Program-made: the position numbers and the translations under genes | In this document: piece after piece, positions 7,645-16,168 of the stretch | How the letters are laid out: each line of letters starts with the position of its first letter | Numbering within the stretch: the stretch's first letter is position 1 | The notes under the pieces: model-generated | What the model saw: the letters and a program-made list of their open reading frames with translations, nothing else | Database searches by the model: none | Told to the model about the DNA's origin: nothing | Source: an uncultured Pelagibacteraceae bacterium | GTDB taxonomy: Bacteria; Pseudomonadota; Alphaproteobacteria; Pelagibacterales; Pelagibacteraceae | Assembly: GCA_902551735.1 (NCBI GenBank) | Contig: CACDEK010000004.1 | Span: 1 to 37,537, forward strand | Direction of reading: 5' to 3' | Length of the DNA: 37,537 nt

Positions 7645-9099
7645 ATGGGTAAATCTTCTAAACTATACAATAAAGATTTAGCTCCAACACCAAGTAGTGA
7701 AAAAAAGTGGGGTTGGTTTGAAATCTTTAACGTATGGGCAAATGATGTACAAAGTTTATTTGGATATACTTTGGCAGCATCATTATTTTTAGCCTCAGGG
7801 CTAAATGGTTGGGCTGTATTTATAGCATTAATCCTTGCAGGATTTTTTATAATGTGGCTTGTCAACTTATCAGGTAAACCAAGTGTTAAACATGGTATTC
7901 CTTACCCGGTATTTGCAAGAGTTAGCATGGGCGTATTTGGAGCAAACTTTCCAGCCATGGCTAGAGGACTTGTTGCAATGTTTTGGTATGGAGCACAGAC
8001 TTACGCAGCTTCAACAGCTGTAGCACTTTTAATAACTGCTATTACTGGAATACAAGGGGAAGTAATGTTCCTTGGAATGACAGGTGTAATGTGGGTATCT
8101 TTTATATTTGTGTCTGCATTTCAAGTATATTTATTCTGGCAAGGTGTAGATCTTGTTAGAAGATTCTTAAATTTTGCAGGACCTGCTGTTTATGTTGTTA
8201 TGTTAATTTTAATGATAGCAATATGGGCTAAAGCTGGCGGAGGACTGTTATCAGAAGTTGGTGAAATATTTTCTGGTGGAGCGCGTTCTGGTGGTTTTGA
8301 AGGTTTAGGATCATTTGGAGCTTTCTTAGCTGTATTTTCGATTATGGTTGGTTATTTTGCAGCAGTAGTAATAAACTTTGGTGACTTCGCTAGATTTGTT
8401 AAAAATGAAGATGAAATGAAAAAAGGAAATCTATGGGGATTAGTAGGTAACGTTGTTTTCTTTTCATTTATAACTTTAATGATTACTGGAGGAACAATTG
8501 CAATATTCGGAGAATATATTGCACAACCCACAGATATGGTTGCAAAAGTAGACAATCTACTTTTAACTATTATTGCAGCTTTTGCATTCTTTGCAGCTAC
8601 AGTTGGTATTAATATGGTTGCTAACTTTATACCTCCTGCATATGACCTTGCTAATTTAATGCCTAGCAAAATTAATTTCAGAATTGGTGGACTAATAACT
8701 GCAATTTGTGGATTTATAATTGGAGGAATGTGGGTAGCGGTAATTACTAAAATGGGAATGTTTCCATTTGTTAATACGCTTGGAGCAATTTTAGCACCAG
8801 TGTTTGGTATAATGATTGTCGATTACTATATAATAAAAAAACAAAAACTAGATGTAGATGATTTGTTTTCAGAAAGTGCTAGTGGAAAATATCACTACAA
8901 TGGTGGTTTTAACGGAAAGGGAATGTTAGCTTGGGCATTATCTGGTTACATTGCAGTTGGATCCGTATGGCCAAACATACTAGTTTTAGGACTTGGTGAT
9001 TTCTTCGCTAATTTAGGCGGAGGTGGTGGATATGCTTGGATGATAGGAGCAGCATTAGGTGCTATCATTCACTTAGCTATATCTGGTAGACAAAAGTAA
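7645..9099 (+). CDS. NCS1 family nucleobase/allantoin-type cation symporter
   Basis: This inner-membrane transporter has 484 residues and about 12 hydrophobic segments. NCS1 hallmarks are clear: an N-terminal WGWFEIFNVWANDVQSLFGY, then KHGIPYPVFARVSMGVFGANFPA and FWYGAQTYAAST, which line the substrate path in Mhp1-type proteins. Family members import hydantoins, allantoin, uracil, cytosine or thiamine with Na+ or H+. The substrate here cannot be assigned. The gene is monocistronic: 163 bases separate it from the aldehyde dehydrogenase gene, and a strong terminator follows. The neighbouring 5-oxoprolinase genes make a cyclic amide substrate possible but unproven. Confidence 0.85.
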   Translation: MGKSSKLYNKDLAPTPSSEKKWGWFEIFNVWANDVQSLFGYTLAASLFLASGLNGWAVFIALILAGFFIMWLVNLSGKPSVKHGIPYPVFARVSMGVFGANFPAMARGLVAMFWYGAQTYAASTAVALLITAITGIQGEVMFLGMTGVMWVSFIFVSAFQVYLFWQGVDLVRRFLNFAGPAVYVVMLILMIAIWAKAGGGLLSEVGEIFSGGARSGGFEGLGSFGAFLAVFSIMVGYFAAVVINFGDFARFVKNEDEMKKGNLWGLVGNVVFFSFITLMITGGTIAIFGEYIAQPTDMVAKVDNLLLTIIAAFAFFAATVGINMVANFIPPAYDLANLMPSKINFRIGGLITAICGFIIGGMWVAVITKMGMFPFVNTLGAILAPVFGIMIVDYYIIKKQKLDVDDLFSESASGKYHYNGGFNGKGMLAWALSGYIAVGSVWPNILVLGLGDFFANLGGGGGYAWMIGAALGAIIHLAISGRQK

Positions 9100-9120
9100 A
9101 CAATATATTTTAAATTTTAA

Positions 9121-9154
9121 ACTCGCCGCATTAAATTGCGGCGGGTTTTTTTTT
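9121..9154 (+). terminator. Rho-independent terminator after the NCS1 gene
   Basis: The hairpin CTCGCCGCA/TGCGGCGGG has a 9-10 bp G+C-rich stem (one G-U pair) and a 6-base loop, and a run of nine T residues follows it. It ends the NCS1 transcript and faces the end of pxpA. Confidence 0.9.
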
Positions 9155-9160
9155 AGATAA

Positions 9161-9934
9161 TTAATTAAATTTTTTCATTTTATTTAATGGTTTTAATATC
9201 AAACCATTTGACAATAAATTTTCTTTTATTGATTTAGCTGTTGCAAGAGAACTTAGATTGTCTCCGTGTATACAAACAGAGTCAATTTCACAAGGTATTT
9301 GTTTACCAGAAAAACAGTTTAAAGCTTGATTTTTAACCATACTGAGCACATGTTTTTTTGCTATTTCAGGATCAGTTATTAAGGCGTGTTCTTTTGATCT
9401 TGATACAAGATTTCCATTATCTTCATAGTTTCTATCAGCGAAAATTTCACATGCTATTTTCATATTTAATTTTTTAGCAGCAATTTCCATTTTAGATCCT
9501 GTAGGTGCAAGAAAAATTATGTTTTTATCAATACTGGATATTGCTTTAGCAATAGTATTTGCCAAATCCAAATCTTCACAAGCCATATTGTTAAGCGCTC
9601 CATGAGGTTTTATATGAGTTACATCTTCGTTATTTTTTAAAGCTATTTTTTGTAAAATTTCGTATTGATCAATAATTAATTTAGTTACTTCTGAAGAAGA
9701 AAGATTGATTCTTTTCCTACCAAAATTTTCTGGATCCTTAAATGATGGATGGGCTCCAATACTTACACCGTTTGCTTTAGAAATTTTAATAACCATGTTC
9801 ATTGTTTCATCATCTCCAGCATGATAACCACATGCAATATTAGCTGAATTAACTATATTCAGTAACTCAGGGTCATTTTCAATAGAATGAAACTTTGATT
9901 TTTCTCCTAAATCACAATTGATATTAATTTCCAT
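9161..9934 (-). CDS. pxpA: 5-oxoprolinase subunit A (LamB/YcsF family)
   Basis: PxpA works with PxpB and PxpC to open 5-oxoproline (pyroglutamate) to glutamate with ATP. I place the start at the ATG at 9932-9934, giving 257 residues that begin MEININCDLGE, the conserved LamB/YcsF opening. The track's 10 extra residues are not family-like. Other family signatures are ANIACGYHAGD, GAHPSFKD, HIKPHGALNN and FADRNY. It is divergent from pxpB, with only 28 bases between the start codons, so one short control region must serve both directions. Splitting pxpA from pxpBC onto opposite strands is less common than a pxpABC operon. Confidence 0.9.
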   Translation of the reverse strand: MEININCDLGEKSKFHSIENDPELLNIVNSANIACGYHAGDDETMNMVIKISKANGVSIGAHPSFKDPENFGRKRINLSSSEVTKLIIDQYEILQKIALKNNEDVTHIKPHGALNNMACEDLDLANTIAKAISSIDKNIIFLAPTGSKMEIAAKKLNMKIACEIFADRNYEDNGNLVSRSKEHALITDPEIAKKHVLSMVKNQALNCFSGKQIPCEIDSVCIHGDNLSSLATAKSIKENLLSNGLILKPLNKMKKFN

Positions 9935-9962
9935 AATATTAATAGTTGAAGTATAACACGAC

Positions 9963-10637
9963 ATGATAAAAAATATATCAAATCTTGGTGACGCAGCATT
10001 ATATTGTGATTTTGGTGAAGAAGTTAATAAAGAAATTAATTCAATAGTAATTAATTATTTTAACAATATAAAAGAAAAAAAAATTTTAGGAATTACCAAT
10101 ATTGCTCCCTCATATAACAAATTAATTATAACTTTTGATTTAAGCTTAACAAATTTTGACAAAATAAGTGAGATAATAAAAGGTATAAATATAAAACCTT
10201 ACGAAAACAGTAAAAATAAATTAATAAAAATTCCTATATGTTGTGATGACGAGTTCGCATTAGATATTGATAGACTTGAAAAAAATTTTGAAATTTCAAA
10301 AGATCAAATCCTAAAAACTTTTTTTTCTAAAGAATATTTTTGTTACATGACAGGTTTTATTGCAGGTATGCCTTTCTTAGGAGATATTGATCAAAACATC
10401 AGATTAAAAAGATTAGAAACTCCAAGAGTAAAAGTTCCCAAAGGATCTGTAGGTATAACAGAAAAATTTTGCAATATCTATACATTTGAAAGTCCAGGTG
10501 GTTGGAACATTATTGGAAACTCACCAATAAAAGTTTTTGATAAATCCAATAAGGTAAATCCGGCTCTAATTAATCCTGGTGATACTGTTAGTTTTTACAA
10601 AATTAATATGAAAGAATATAAAAATTGGAATGAGTAA
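9963..10637 (+). CDS. pxpB: 5-oxoprolinase subunit B (KipI family)
   Basis: This 224-residue cytosolic subunit resembles the N-terminal part of allophanate hydrolase subunit 1. Recognisable elements are GDAALYCDFG at the start, GFIAGMPFLGDID and the conserved PRVKVPKGSVGI...ESPGGWNIIG. With PxpA and PxpC it forms the ATP-dependent 5-oxoprolinase. The stop overlaps the start of pxpC by 8 bases, implying translational coupling. Confidence 0.88.
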   Translation: MIKNISNLGDAALYCDFGEEVNKEINSIVINYFNNIKEKKILGITNIAPSYNKLIITFDLSLTNFDKISEIIKGINIKPYENSKNKLIKIPICCDDEFALDIDRLEKNFEISKDQILKTFFSKEYFCYMTGFIAGMPFLGDIDQNIRLKRLETPRVKVPKGSVGITEKFCNIYTFESPGGWNIIGNSPIKVFDKSNKVNPALINPGDTVSFYKINMKEYKNWNE

Positions 10638-11580
10638 TTATAATTTTCAAGTTTTGCGAGCAGGAATAAATACTACTTTTCAAGATAAAGGTAGAAATAA
10701 TCTTTATCATATAGGAATACCTTTTAGTGGAGCAATGGATAATCGTAATTACCTAATAGCAAACTATTTAGCTGGTAATAAAAAAAATACAACAGTTATA
10801 GAATTTGCTTATCAAGGTCCATTATTAAAATTTAATGGTGAAAAAATTTGTTTAGTAATAACAGGGGATGTAACTTTTAATATTATAAAAAAAAATTTAA
10901 ATGTAGAAAAGGGAAACTGTTATCAATCATATTATCTTACAGATGGTGACCAAATAGATATTTTATCAACCAATAGATCGGTTTATGGTTATTTGGCAGT
11001 AAGTGGAGGTTTTAACGTTGAATTATTCTGGAATAGCAGTTCCACAAATACTAAAGCAAGAATAGGAGCTAATAATGGTGAAAAGATTAAAAAGGATAGT
11101 TTAATAGAAATATTAAAACCCCAAAAAATTTATCCGTTAAAAAAATTGAAATATTTCAATTCAAAAATCGAGCAAATTAGAATTATTAAAGGAACTAACT
11201 ATAGTTATTTTTCAAAAGATGGAAAAAAAAATTTTTTGGAAAAAAAATTTATTGTTTCTAAATTAACGGACAGAATGGGTATGAGATTAGAGGGCCCTAA
11301 AATAGAAAATATTGTTGATACAAATATAAGATCTGAAGGTTTAATTAAAGGAGTAATACAGGTACCACCGGATGGAAATCCAATTATTATGCTGTCTGAT
11401 CATGGAACAATAGGAGGTTATCCTAAAATTGGAGTAGTAATTAGTGCTGATTACGATAAGTTAGTTCAACTTCAGCCAGGATCAAAAATAAAATTCAAAG
11501 AGGTAAGTCTTTTTGAAGCAGAGAATTTATACAAAATATATTCTATGGAAACACAAAATATACTAAATCAAATAACATGA
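10630..11580 (+). CDS. pxpC: 5-oxoprolinase subunit C (KipA family)
   Basis: This 316-residue third 5-oxoprolinase subunit is of the biotin-dependent carboxyltransferase-like KipA/urea amidolyase family. The diagnostic N-terminus INTTFQDKGR...GIPFSGAMD is present, as are SGGF, MGMRLEGP and a C-terminal LSDHGTIGGYPKIGVV. It overlaps pxpB by 8 bases and the downstream EamA transporter by 4 bases (ATGA), so the three are one transcript. Recycling of 5-oxoproline to glutamate would recover nitrogen and carbon from an amino-acid damage product or from dissolved organic matter. Confidence 0.9.
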   Translation: MSNYNFQVLRAGINTTFQDKGRNNLYHIGIPFSGAMDNRNYLIANYLAGNKKNTTVIEFAYQGPLLKFNGEKICLVITGDVTFNIIKKNLNVEKGNCYQSYYLTDGDQIDILSTNRSVYGYLAVSGGFNVELFWNSSSTNTKARIGANNGEKIKKDSLIEILKPQKIYPLKKLKYFNSKIEQIRIIKGTNYSYFSKDGKKNFLEKKFIVSKLTDRMGMRLEGPKIENIVDTNIRSEGLIKGVIQVPPDGNPIIMLSDHGTIGGYPKIGVVISADYDKLVQLQPGSKIKFKEVSLFEAENLYKIYSMETQNILNQIT

Positions 11581-12443
11581 ATTTAATTTCTAAATTACCA
11601 GGTCCTTTACTGGTTTTTTTTGGAGCTATTACACTTAGTTTTGGTGGAATAATTGTAAAATCTTTTGAAGGTGCAAATCTTTGGCAAATACTTTTTTGGA
11701 GACAAATTTTTTTTTCAATTACTGTTGTTTTATATTTACTTTTTACCTATAAAAAAAATTTTTTTAAATCATTTTATGACTCCGGTTTACCAGGTTTTTT
11801 TGGTGGTTTAGCATTATCAGTTGGATTTGCAGCATATGTATTTGCCATGTATACAACTACTGTAGCAAATACAAATTTTATAATTACTTTAGAGACAATT
11901 TTTTTAGCATTGTTTGGTTATTTTTTTCTAAAAGAAAAAATTAATTTAATCACATTAATCTCAATAATTTTAGGAATATCTGGAGTTTTAATAATACTTG
12001 GAAACTCTTTAACTATTCAAACTAGCGAACAATTTTTAGGAAATATTGTTGCACTTATAATGCCAATATCTTTTGCTGTGCTTGTTATTATTGTTAGAAA
12101 ATATCCAAATGTAGATATGGTTCCATCTCAATTCACCGCCGGAATTGCAGCAGCATTAATAGGTTTTTTTATAGCTGACCAATTAATTATGTCATTTAAA
12201 GATTTTATTTTGGCTTCTATAGCTGGAATTTTTCAAATAGGATTTGGGTTTATTTTTATTACAGTAGGTTCGCGCACAACACCTGCGGCCGTAGTTGGGG
12301 TTTTAATGTTAACAGAGTCTGTTTTCGGTCCCTTATGGGCATGGCTTTTTATTAATGAAGTGCCACCCCTGACTGTACTTTTTGGTGGTGGTGTGATTAT
12401 TTCTGCAATTTTATTCCAGTCAGTTTTTGGTAAAAAAGAGTAA
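11577..12443 (+). CDS. EamA/DMT superfamily transporter
   Basis: This 288-residue membrane protein has about ten hydrophobic segments arranged as two EamA repeats. The first repeat ends around ANTNFIITLETIFLALFGYFFLKEKI, and the second ends at VLMLTESVFGPLWAWLFINEVPPL. Both show the glutamate-plus-basic ending that marks the repeat. Drug/metabolite transporters export or import small metabolites, and the substrate is not predictable. It is coupled to pxpC through an ATGA overlap, so transport of an amino acid or 5-oxoproline-related compound is a contextual guess only. Confidence 0.85.
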   Translation: MNLISKLPGPLLVFFGAITLSFGGIIVKSFEGANLWQILFWRQIFFSITVVLYLLFTYKKNFFKSFYDSGLPGFFGGLALSVGFAAYVFAMYTTTVANTNFIITLETIFLALFGYFFLKEKINLITLISIILGISGVLIILGNSLTIQTSEQFLGNIVALIMPISFAVLVIIVRKYPNVDMVPSQFTAGIAAALIGFFIADQLIMSFKDFILASIAGIFQIGFGFIFITVGSRTTPAAVVGVLMLTESVFGPLWAWLFINEVPPLTVLFGGGVIISAILFQSVFGKKE

Positions 12444-12444
12444 A

Positions 12445-13689
12445 ATGAAAATTGCTGTAATTGGTTCTGGCATATCGGGTCTAAGTGCTGCTTATTATTT
12501 ATCAAAAAAACATAATGTTGATTTATTTGAAAAAGAAAATCATTTTGGTGGCCATTCTCATACTATAAATGTTGCTTATACTGAAAAAAAACAAATACCA
12601 GTAGATATAGGTTTTATTGTTTTTAACGAATTAACTTATCCAAATTTAATTAATTTTTTTAAAGAAAATAAAATTCAAGTTGAAAAAAGTAACATGTCTT
12701 TTTCTGTTTCTGTAAAAGATACAAATATTGAATATTGTGGTAAAGGAATTAGTGGAATTTTCTCGAACAGAAAAAATTTTTTTAATTTTAAATTTATAAA
12801 AATGTTTTTTGAGATTATTAATTTTTACAAAAAATGCTCAAATATTGATTTTAATACTCTTAGTAGCGAGACATTAGAAAATTTTTTAAAAAAAGAAAAT
12901 TTATCTGACTACTTTATAAACTATCATATTATCCCCATGGTTGCTGCGATATGGTCTATGCCACCATATGAAGCGAGACAAATGCCACTAAATTTTTTTA
13001 TAAATTTTTTTAAAAATCATGGTTTATTTAATTTAAAAAATAGACCTCAGTGGTTTACTGTATCAAATAGAAGCAAAACTTACGTAAATAAAGTAATTAA
13101 TCAAATAAGTGGAGAGTATTATAAAAACTACGCTATAAAAAAAATATCAAGAAATAATAATAATATTAAAGTTTACTATGGATCAGAAAATGAGTTTTTT
13201 AACTATGACAAGGTAGTTTTAGCTACTCATGCAGATCAAGCCTTATCTTTAATAGAAAACCCTTCCTTGGAAGAGAAAAATATTTTAAAAAATTTTAAAT
13301 ACAAAAAAAATTTAGCAGTCATTCATTCAGATCAAAGTTTTATGCCAACTAACAAAAAGGCTTGGTCTTCATGGAATTCTTCAATTCTAAAAAACGATAA
13401 AACTAAAAGTTCAGTAACATATTGGTTAAACTTATTACAAAATCTTAAAATAGAAAAAAATATTTTTTTAACTTTAAACCCGTACTACGAAATTCCTAAG
13501 AATCAAATTTATGAAAAGGTTCATTTTACACATCCTTACTATGATTATAATGCTTTAAAATCTCAAAATGAACTTAGTATATTACAGAACAAAAAAGATA
13601 TATTATTTTGTGGTAGTTATTTTGGTTACGGATTTCATGAAGATGGCATTAAATCAACTCTAGAAATGTTAAAGTATATAAATGATTAA
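12445..13689 (+). CDS. FAD-dependent amine-oxidase-like oxidoreductase
   Basis: The track start at 12427 would overlap the previous gene. The ATG at 12445 gives 414 residues opening with the dinucleotide-binding motif (AVIGSGISGLSAAYYL) and the following GG motif (FEKENHFGGHSHT), so I use it. The fold is the flavin amine oxidase/desaturase type. It heads a tight set with DUF1365, a cyclopropane-fatty-acid-synthase-like methyltransferase and DUF3833. That combination recurs in proteobacteria, where the flavoprotein is thought to act on fatty acyl chains of membrane lipids, as in furan or methylated fatty-acid formation. Role inferred from synteny. Confidence 0.82.
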   Translation: MKIAVIGSGISGLSAAYYLSKKHNVDLFEKENHFGGHSHTINVAYTEKKQIPVDIGFIVFNELTYPNLINFFKENKIQVEKSNMSFSVSVKDTNIEYCGKGISGIFSNRKNFFNFKFIKMFFEIINFYKKCSNIDFNTLSSETLENFLKKENLSDYFINYHIIPMVAAIWSMPPYEARQMPLNFFINFFKNHGLFNLKNRPQWFTVSNRSKTYVNKVINQISGEYYKNYAIKKISRNNNNIKVYYGSENEFFNYDKVVLATHADQALSLIENPSLEEKNILKNFKYKKNLAVIHSDQSFMPTNKKAWSSWNSSILKNDKTKSSVTYWLNLLQNLKIEKNIFLTLNPYYEIPKNQIYEKVHFTHPYYDYNALKSQNELSILQNKKDILFCGSYFGYGFHEDGIKSTLEMLKYIND

Positions 13690-14449
13690 CTCTTCGTTTA
13701 TTTATAATGGTAATGTAATTCATAAAAGATTTAAACCTAAAGAACATTTTTTTAAGTACAAAGTATTTTCTCTTTTAATTGATTTGTCTGAATTAAATTT
13801 ATTAGAAAAAGAACTTAAATTATTTTCGTATAATAAATTTAATATATTAAGTTTTTATGACATTGATCATGGTCCAAGAGATGGAACTTCTTTAATTACA
13901 TGGGTTAAAGAAAATTTGTCCAAAAATAATATAAATACTGAACAAATCACTATTAAACTTCTATGTTACCCTAGAATATGGGGTTATGTATTTAATCCAC
14001 TAAGTGTATTTTTCATTTATGATAAAAATTTTAATTTGATATCAATTCTTTACGAAGTAAAAAATACATTTGGAGAGCAACACACGTATATTTTTAAAAT
14101 AGAAAAAAATAATCATTTATTTGAACATTCTTGTAAAAAAAAATTTCATGTTTCACCATTTATTGAAATTGACTGTACATATTTTTTTAAAATTTTAAAA
14201 CCTGAAAACAAACTTTCAATAGTTATTAATCAAAATGATGATCAAGGAAAACTTCTCTTTGCCTCCCAAGATGGCGAAAAAAAAGATTTAAATAGCAAAA
14301 ATTTGCTAATTTCATACTTATCTCACCCTTTAATGTCCTTTAAAATTATTGGGGCGATACATTTTGAGGCATTAAAACTTTGGTTAAAAGGAGTTAAGTT
14401 GGTAAAAAAGAAACTCAAAATTAAAAATAATATAACTTTTGAAAATTAA
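13682..14449 (+). CDS. DUF1365 family protein
   Basis: This 255-residue cytosolic protein is recognised as DUF1365 by its start (FIYNGNVIHKRFKPKEHFFKYKVF), by PRIWGYVFNPLSVFF and YDKNFNLISILYEVKNTFGEQHTY, and by a C-terminal SYLSHPLMSFKIIGAIHFEALKLW. It overlaps the flavoprotein gene by 8 bases and is followed after one base by the Cfa-like gene. DUF1365 is found almost always beside these two partners, so it probably serves the same lipid modification. No activity can be read from motifs. Confidence 0.82.
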   Translation: MINSSFIYNGNVIHKRFKPKEHFFKYKVFSLLIDLSELNLLEKELKLFSYNKFNILSFYDIDHGPRDGTSLITWVKENLSKNNINTEQITIKLLCYPRIWGYVFNPLSVFFIYDKNFNLISILYEVKNTFGEQHTYIFKIEKNNHLFEHSCKKKFHVSPFIEIDCTYFFKILKPENKLSIVINQNDDQGKLLFASQDGEKKDLNSKNLLISYLSHPLMSFKIIGAIHFEALKLWLKGVKLVKKKLKIKNNITFEN

Positions 14450-14450
14450 T

Positions 14451-15626
14451 ATGATCCAAACTTTTTCTGATAATTTAATTTTTAGTGCATTAAAGCTTAT
14501 TAAGCATGGAAATCTTGAATTAACAAATTTTGATGGCAAAAAGTACAATTTTGGAGAAAAAGATAAAAATTTAAATGTAAGTTTAAAAATCAATAAACCT
14601 GGGTTTACTTTTAACGTAATTCGAAAGGGTAGTATTGGTCTTGCAGAGTCATACATGCGTGGGGAGTTTGAAACAAATAATCTTTCAGATTTAATTGAAT
14701 TAACAGCAAAAAATATCAAAATTATTTATAAATTTTCCGGTATATTTGATTTTACACTTATTAATTCTATAAAAAGTGTTTTTATTAAAAATACAAAAAA
14801 AAAAAGTATAGAAAATATTTCAAAACATTATGACCTTGGAAATGAATTTTTTTCTTTGTGGCTTGATAAAACTCTTACATACTCAAGTGCGATATTTGAA
14901 AATGAAAAAAATAACCTTGAAGATGCACAAATAAACAAATATCAAAAATTAGTTAGTCTTTTAAAACCAAAAATGGGAGATAAAATTTTAGAAATAGGTT
15001 GTGGCTGGGGAGGATTTGCAGAATACCTAGGTAAAAACTTTGATATAAAAATGGATTGTATTACTATTTCTAAGAAACAATTTGAATTTTCAAAAGAAAG
15101 AATATTTAAAAACAAGCTTAATGAAAAAGTTAACATACAAATGATGGATTATAGAGATGTTAAAAATAAATATAATTCGATCGCATCTATCGAAATGATA
15201 GAAGCAGTGGGAAAAAATTATTTAAAAAGTTATTTTCAAAAAATTAAAGAAAATTTAGGCCAACAAGGAGTTGCAGCGATACAAGCAATAACGATAGATG
15301 ATAAATTATTTGATAGATATAAAAAAAAAGAAGACTTTATTCAAAAATATATATTTCCTGGTGGATTTTTACCTTCAAAAAAAAGTTTATATAAATATGC
15401 TAAAGACTCGGGCTTAAGTATGGAAGAGTATAATTCATATGGATCGCATTATTCAAATACATTAAATATTTGGAGAGGTGAATTTATTAGTAAATGGGAA
15501 GAAATTTCAAAACAGGGGTTTGATTTGACTTTCAAAAGAATGTGGAATTTTTATTTATCTTATTGTGAAGCTGGATTTAAATCTAAAAATATAGATTTAA
15601 TTCAGTTTTCGATGCAAAATAGATAA
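14451..15626 (+). CDS. Cyclopropane-fatty-acyl-phospholipid synthase-like methyltransferase
   Basis: This 391-residue SAM-dependent enzyme acts on unsaturated fatty acyl chains of membrane phospholipids. I chose the ATG at 14451, one base after the DUF1365 stop. The track uses a TTG at 14439 inside the previous gene. The SAM-binding motif KILEIGCGWGGFAEYLG is near residues 178-194. Cfa-family markers SKHYDLGNEFFSLWLD, TYSSAIF, FPGGFLPS and NIWRGEF are present. Known relatives in such clusters make cyclopropane, or methylated precursors of furan fatty acids, so the exact product is open. Confidence 0.87.
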   Translation: MIQTFSDNLIFSALKLIKHGNLELTNFDGKKYNFGEKDKNLNVSLKINKPGFTFNVIRKGSIGLAESYMRGEFETNNLSDLIELTAKNIKIIYKFSGIFDFTLINSIKSVFIKNTKKKSIENISKHYDLGNEFFSLWLDKTLTYSSAIFENEKNNLEDAQINKYQKLVSLLKPKMGDKILEIGCGWGGFAEYLGKNFDIKMDCITISKKQFEFSKERIFKNKLNEKVNIQMMDYRDVKNKYNSIASIEMIEAVGKNYLKSYFQKIKENLGQQGVAAIQAITIDDKLFDRYKKKEDFIQKYIFPGGFLPSKKSLYKYAKDSGLSMEEYNSYGSHYSNTLNIWRGEFISKWEEISKQGFDLTFKRMWNFYLSYCEAGFKSKNIDLIQFSMQNR

Positions 15627-15631
15627 TAGTA

Positions 15632-16168
15632 ATGAAAAAAAAACTACTTTTATTTTTTTTAATATTTGTAATTTTTTTTATATTTTTAAATAAAGACGAT
15701 ATGAAACCAGAAGATTTTAAAAACACCGAACCAGTGATGCGAATAGAAAGTTATTTTGATGGAAATGTCAAAGCTTGGGGTATTTTACAAGATAGAAAAG
15801 GTAAAGTTACAAGGCAATTTAAAGCTAATATGTTTGGAAAATTTGAAGATAACATGCTTACACTTGATGAAGAATTTTTTTGGAAGGATGGAGAAAAACA
15901 AAAAAGAATTTGGAAAATTAAAAAAATTGATGAACATAATTATATAGGTACTGCTCCGGATGTCGTTGGAGAAGCGAAAGGATTTTCATATGGTTCTGCA
16001 TTTAAATTTGAATATGATTTATTAATACCTATAAAAGGAAAAAATATTAAAATTAGATTTGATGATTGGATATTTAAACAAGATGAAGAAGTTGCAATTA
16101 ATAGAGCAACATTAACAAAATTTGGTTTTAAAGTTGGTGAGTTAACAGTAGTTTTTCAAAAATATTAA
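15632..16168 (+). CDS. DUF3833 family lipoprotein-like or membrane-anchored protein
   Basis: This 178-residue protein has a hydrophobic N-terminal helix (LLLFFLIFVIFFIFL), so it is anchored or secreted. The rest matches the DUF3833 pattern: PEDFKNTEPVMRIESYFDGNVKAWGILQDRKG, FKANMFGKF, then LDEEFFWKDGEKQKRIW and WIFKQDEEVAINRATLTKFGFKVGELTVVF. It follows the Cfa-like gene after 5 bases. In proteobacteria DUF3833 accompanies this lipid cluster, often together with an SDR. The C-terminal half of an SDR does lie convergently next door, and the two stop codons overlap at TTAA. Confidence 0.8.
   Translation: MKKKLLLFFLIFVIFFIFLNKDDMKPEDFKNTEPVMRIESYFDGNVKAWGILQDRKGKVTRQFKANMFGKFEDNMLTLDEEFFWKDGEKQKRIWKIKKIDEHNYIGTAPDVVGEAKGFSYGSAFKFEYDLLIPIKGKNIKIRFDDWIFKQDEEVAINRATLTKFGFKVGELTVVFQKY

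Noticed and set aside
14439-14450. TTG start for the Cfa-like gene
   Set aside because: It lies inside DUF1365. An ATG at 14451 is one base after that gene's stop and gives a normal N-terminus.
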